Below are positions 14,692-16,700 of a stretch of 16,700 nucleotides of DNA, in pieces. Below the pieces are notes generated by a model. That model searched no databases, was not told the origin of the DNA, and worked only from the letters and a program-made list of their open reading frames with translations. Positions within the stretch are counted from its first letter, which is position 1. Every line of letters begins with the position of its first letter. A program made the position numbers and the translations under genes. Source of the DNA: an uncultured Bacteroidales bacterium (GTDB lineage: Bacteria; Bacteroidota; Bacteroidia; Bacteroidales; Muribaculaceae); the NCBI GenBank assembly GCA_900554715.1, contig USIN01000015.1:1-16700 (forward strand), given 5' to 3'.

Positions 14692-16351
14692 AAGGATCAA
14701 TCCAGTAGGTATACCCGCGCCAGTTTATGGCCTTGTCGCCGTCGCGGTTATACGCCGGGGTGTGGGCCGGGTCGCGGCGCGGGTCGACGCCCTTGTCTCG
14801 CGCGTGGCGGGCAGCCTTGACGACGGCGGCGAAATTTTTCGACGACGAGAGCATCGGTCCGCGGTAATCGACAATGCGGTCGAAGTCATAGTTATTGAGT
14901 TCGTCGAACAGTCCTTCGAGTCCGGGGATGGCTTCGAGACGGTCGCGGGTCCATATCTTGTTGGAATCAAGGTAATCGCAGGCCTCGGCATAGGATGCCA
15001 CCGGGAGCTCGCTGACAACAGTCTCGACCGTGGCAGGGTCTTCGTCGCCGTCGACAAACATGGCTATCGTCATTATGACGATGCCGACAACAAGGCCGGC
15101 AAGGGCGAAAACGGCTTCACGCAGAGTCACAAGCCTGTGCAGCGAGCGTTCGCGGCGCAGGCGGTTGAGCGACTTCTCGCCTTCGTCAATGCGACCCTCG
15201 ACGACATAGCCCTCGACCGGACTCGATGTGATGGCGCGCGACGAATGAAGCTCGAATTTTATCGACGAGGCGCTGTCGCCGAGACTGACAGGGAGGATGA
15301 AGCGGTATACCTTGTGACGTTTCTGCATCTGGACAGAGACCTGAGAGTTTGTCGACAGGTCGACAACACCTTTGAAAGTCAGATAGCCCTTGGCCTCGAC
15401 AGTGATGCGGGCATTGAGAAGTTCGGGCACCGTGAAACGACGCGCCTCGTCGATTTCTACACCGTTGACGGTTATACGGCAGTCAAGCAGGGGTTCGCCG
15501 GTGTCACGCGAAGTGACAAGAAACGACGCCGGCGAGACGGCTTTACGCGATATCGAGTCCGATGGCTCTTCGGGCCTGAGACGGTCGGCCGTCACTTTGA
15601 AATGCTGCGTGATGTCTTCATATCCGGGCTGATGCCAGACGATGTCGACCTCGCTGCCGAGCGTGACCAGATAAGGGCGATCGAAGACGTGACGGAAGAT
15701 ATGCGGCACAAAGCCGAGGGGAGAGTCGGCCGGAGGCAGAAGCGTGACCACAGGAGCGAGATCCTCGCCGCTGAAGTCCTCGACATTGCCGCTGTCTTTG
15801 AGCGCCAGCGGATCTTCGAGAAGAATGACCGACGCACATGCCGCCCACTCGGGCCGGTAGAGAGTCTGCCATACATCGCCGAGCGGACACCCGGTTTTGC
15901 CGCCATAAACATATAGCCCGAAGCGTGAGCCTTCAGACGGCAGAGCCGCCGCCGGGTCGGGCATGGCCTCATAAGTAAGAGAGAATATGTCGCGCAGCTC
16001 GTCGAGGTCATCGCGTGTGAAGCCGGCGTTGAGCACCTTGCGCGTGATGGTGTCGATGATATCGCCGAAGACGCCGCCGTCGAGGATAAGTTCCTCGGGC
16101 ACAAAGACCGCAACTTCAAGATAATCCGGTGCATGGTCGGGTATGGTACGTATGACTCGGACTATCGTGCCGCCGTGGATATAGGTCAGCGTATAAAAGA
16201 CCGTTTTTTCCTTGGGGTCATAGTCGACCAGACCGAGGGGCGCCACAGAACAGGCGGTAATCTCACGCCTGACGTTTTCAGTAGCGTTGACTTCAGCGAG
16301 GGTCTTGAAACCGTCGGCCGACCTGGATATAAACAGTTGCAGCTGATTCAT
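14690..16351 (-). CDS. Single-pass membrane protein with PEGA-like domain, unknown function
   Basis: A 553-residue protein that I do not recognise. There is no signal peptide. Residues 1-265 are a mixed alpha/beta region of unknown fold with several Pro-rich turns. Residues 272-345 (ASFLVTSRDTGEPLLDCRITVNG, then RITVEAKGYLTFKGVVDLS) look like a PEGA or related beta-sandwich repeat. After a basic stretch (LNRLRRERSLHRLVTLR, 395-411) comes one membrane helix at about 412-433 (AVFALAGLVVGIVIMTIAMFV), so by the positive-inside rule the large N-terminal part is cytoplasmic and the last 120 residues, including DYLDSNKIWTRDRLEAIPGL, are periplasmic. It has its own strong promoter and is followed by the heptamer array and ribE. 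A chance ORF is unlikely given the promoter, membrane helix and domain-like segments. Confidence 0.78.
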   Translation of the reverse strand: MNQLQLFISRSADGFKTLAEVNATENVRREITACSVAPLGLVDYDPKEKTVFYTLTYIHGGTIVRVIRTIPDHAPDYLEVAVFVPEELILDGGVFGDIIDTITRKVLNAGFTRDDLDELRDIFSLTYEAMPDPAAALPSEGSRFGLYVYGGKTGCPLGDVWQTLYRPEWAACASVILLEDPLALKDSGNVEDFSGEDLAPVVTLLPPADSPLGFVPHIFRHVFDRPYLVTLGSEVDIVWHQPGYEDITQHFKVTADRLRPEEPSDSISRKAVSPASFLVTSRDTGEPLLDCRITVNGVEIDEARRFTVPELLNARITVEAKGYLTFKGVVDLSTNSQVSVQMQKRHKVYRFILPVSLGDSASSIKFELHSSRAITSSPVEGYVVEGRIDEGEKSLNRLRRERSLHRLVTLREAVFALAGLVVGIVIMTIAMFVDGDEDPATVETVVSELPVASYAEACDYLDSNKIWTRDRLEAIPGLEGLFDELNNYDFDRIVDYRGPMLSSSKNFAAVVKAARHARDKGVDPRRDPAHTPAYNRDGDKAINWRGYTYWIDP

Positions 16352-16370
16352 CGTCTCTTATAATAATGTC

Positions 16371-16402
16371 CAAAGTTACATAAAAAATCGTTGACTGCCA
16401 AA
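16371..16402 (-). promoter_or_regulatory. Consensus Bacteroidetes promoter for the 553-residue gene
   Basis: On the minus strand TTTG (16402-16399), exactly 20 bases, then TAACTTTG (16378-16371): a full match to the TTTG / TAnnTTTG promoter of the Bacteroidetes primary sigma factor. Predicted transcription start is near 16365, leaving a leader of about 14 bases before the ATG at 16351. Confidence 0.78.
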
Positions 16403-16442
16403 AACAGGCGACCCGGACATCGAGCGCTCAATGTCCGGGTCG
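16399..16442 (-). terminator. Rho-independent terminator of the upstream minus-strand transcript
   Basis: A perfect 12-base inverted repeat, CGACCCGGACAT (16409-16420) and ATGTCCGGGTCG (16431-16442), with a ten-base loop containing the palindrome GAGCGCTC. Three to four bases later on the minus strand comes a run of five T. The T run overlaps the -33 box of the next promoter. Confidence 0.82.
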
Positions 16443-16649
16443 TAGTGTCATATAATCAGCCTCTTGAACGATAGAGGAGAGAGCGTCCGGCGGCGATTTC
16501 ATCCGCTGTGCGGGGATTTCTATCCCGACGACTGACTCACAGAGGCATTGATACTAACCTTCTTTGCTTTTACAACGTCACTGCGGGAAAAAAAGTTCAG
16601 ACGATTCACAATCACGCTTGTGTAAATAAGAACATCTGTCACCCGCCTC
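16443..16649. other. Gene-free stretch, possible structured RNA
   Basis: No convincing ORF. On the minus strand a 6-base pairing GCCTCT/AGAGGC (16538-16543 with 16455-16460, approximately) can enclose several hairpins: GGGAT-AGAA-ATCCC, CCGC-ACA-GCGG and CCTCT/AGAGG. Together with the terminator it could be a long structured 3' UTR or a small RNA. No clear promoter is seen on either strand. Folding by eye only. Confidence 0.3.
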
Positions 16650-16700
16650 TCACACGCTCAGGCGCTTGGTGACGGGGCCGGCTTTGAGGATGTAGATGCC
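16650..16700 (-). CDS. C-terminal end of a protein with a type IX-like sorting tail (partial)
   Basis: Minus-strand reading from the window edge gives GIYILKAGPVTKRLSV and then TGA (16652-16650). The pattern GIYILKA followed by a basic, hydrophobic end is the usual last strand of the Por secretion tail found on surface proteins of Bacteroidales, as in the gene at 10123-11778. Only 16 residues are inside the window, so nothing can be said of the rest of the protein. The transcript probably runs through the structured stretch to the terminator at 16399-16442. Too short for certainty, but motif, stop codon and downstream terminator agree. Confidence 0.6.
   Translation of the reverse strand, partial: GIYILKAGPVTKRLSV

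Noticed and set aside
14639..15916. Plus-strand ORF of 425 residues starting in the heptamer array
   Set aside because: Its first residues merely translate the 7-base repeat (CIVHCEL period). The opposite strand has a consensus promoter, a membrane helix and domain-like segments over the same DNA.
16520..16649. Short minus-strand ORF with VVKAKKVSI in the gap after the sorting-tail gene
   Set aside because: It would need a GTG start just after a stop, gives about 40 residues with no clear features, and overlaps the folded-looking region; noncoding is more likely.

Overview
The window looks like chromosomal DNA of a gut Bacteroidales bacterium, most likely of the Muribaculaceae type. Supporting signs are promoters of the Bacteroidetes form (TTTG, about 20 bases, TAnnTTTG), secreted proteins with a type IX-like sorting tail, a PCMD plus calycin-like surface protein, a GYF_2/CD225 protein beside a DUF2752 protein, and GC-rich coding DNA with AT-rich gaps. 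I place it by these traits only; no marker gene for the species is present. There is no rRNA, tRNA, CRISPR array or intact insertion sequence.

Layout: 109-4522 (+) holds pfkA, a tiny two-helix membrane protein overlapping it by ATGA, a DEAD-box RNA helicase, and a secreted alpha/beta-hydrolase-like protein with an uncharacterised C-terminal domain. From 4556 to 9932 everything is on the minus strand: an OmpR-type response regulator with an unusual acidic pocket, a Na+/phosphate cotransporter fused to a PhoU domain, a DUF2752 and CD225 pair, a 347-base element with imperfect terminal inverted repeats, deoC, and a MazG-like pyrophosphohydrolase. 10123-11778 (+) is a secreted PCMD/calycin protein, closed by a strong bidirectional terminator. 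From 11878 to 16351 on the minus strand come a MATE exporter, tcdA and ribE (one tight operon, read ribE-tcdA-MATE), a heptamer repeat array, and a 553-residue single-pass membrane protein of unknown function. The right edge holds the last 16 codons of another protein with a sorting-like tail, a possible structured RNA region, and a compact terminator/promoter junction.

How it fits together: most genes are housekeeping (glycolysis, RNA remodelling, deoxynucleoside salvage, nucleotide clean-up, riboflavin synthesis, tRNA ct6A formation). The phosphate transporter and the regulator downstream of it may form a phosphate-related pair, but a terminator hairpin lies between them. I see no convincing new multi-gene system such as a defence island. 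The most worthwhile leads are the MITE-like element that now forms the upstream region of the IFITM-like CD225 gene, the 7-base-period array that fills the whole ribE upstream region, the two poorly understood multidomain proteins (2729-4522 and 14690-16351), and the folded-looking gap at 16443-16649.
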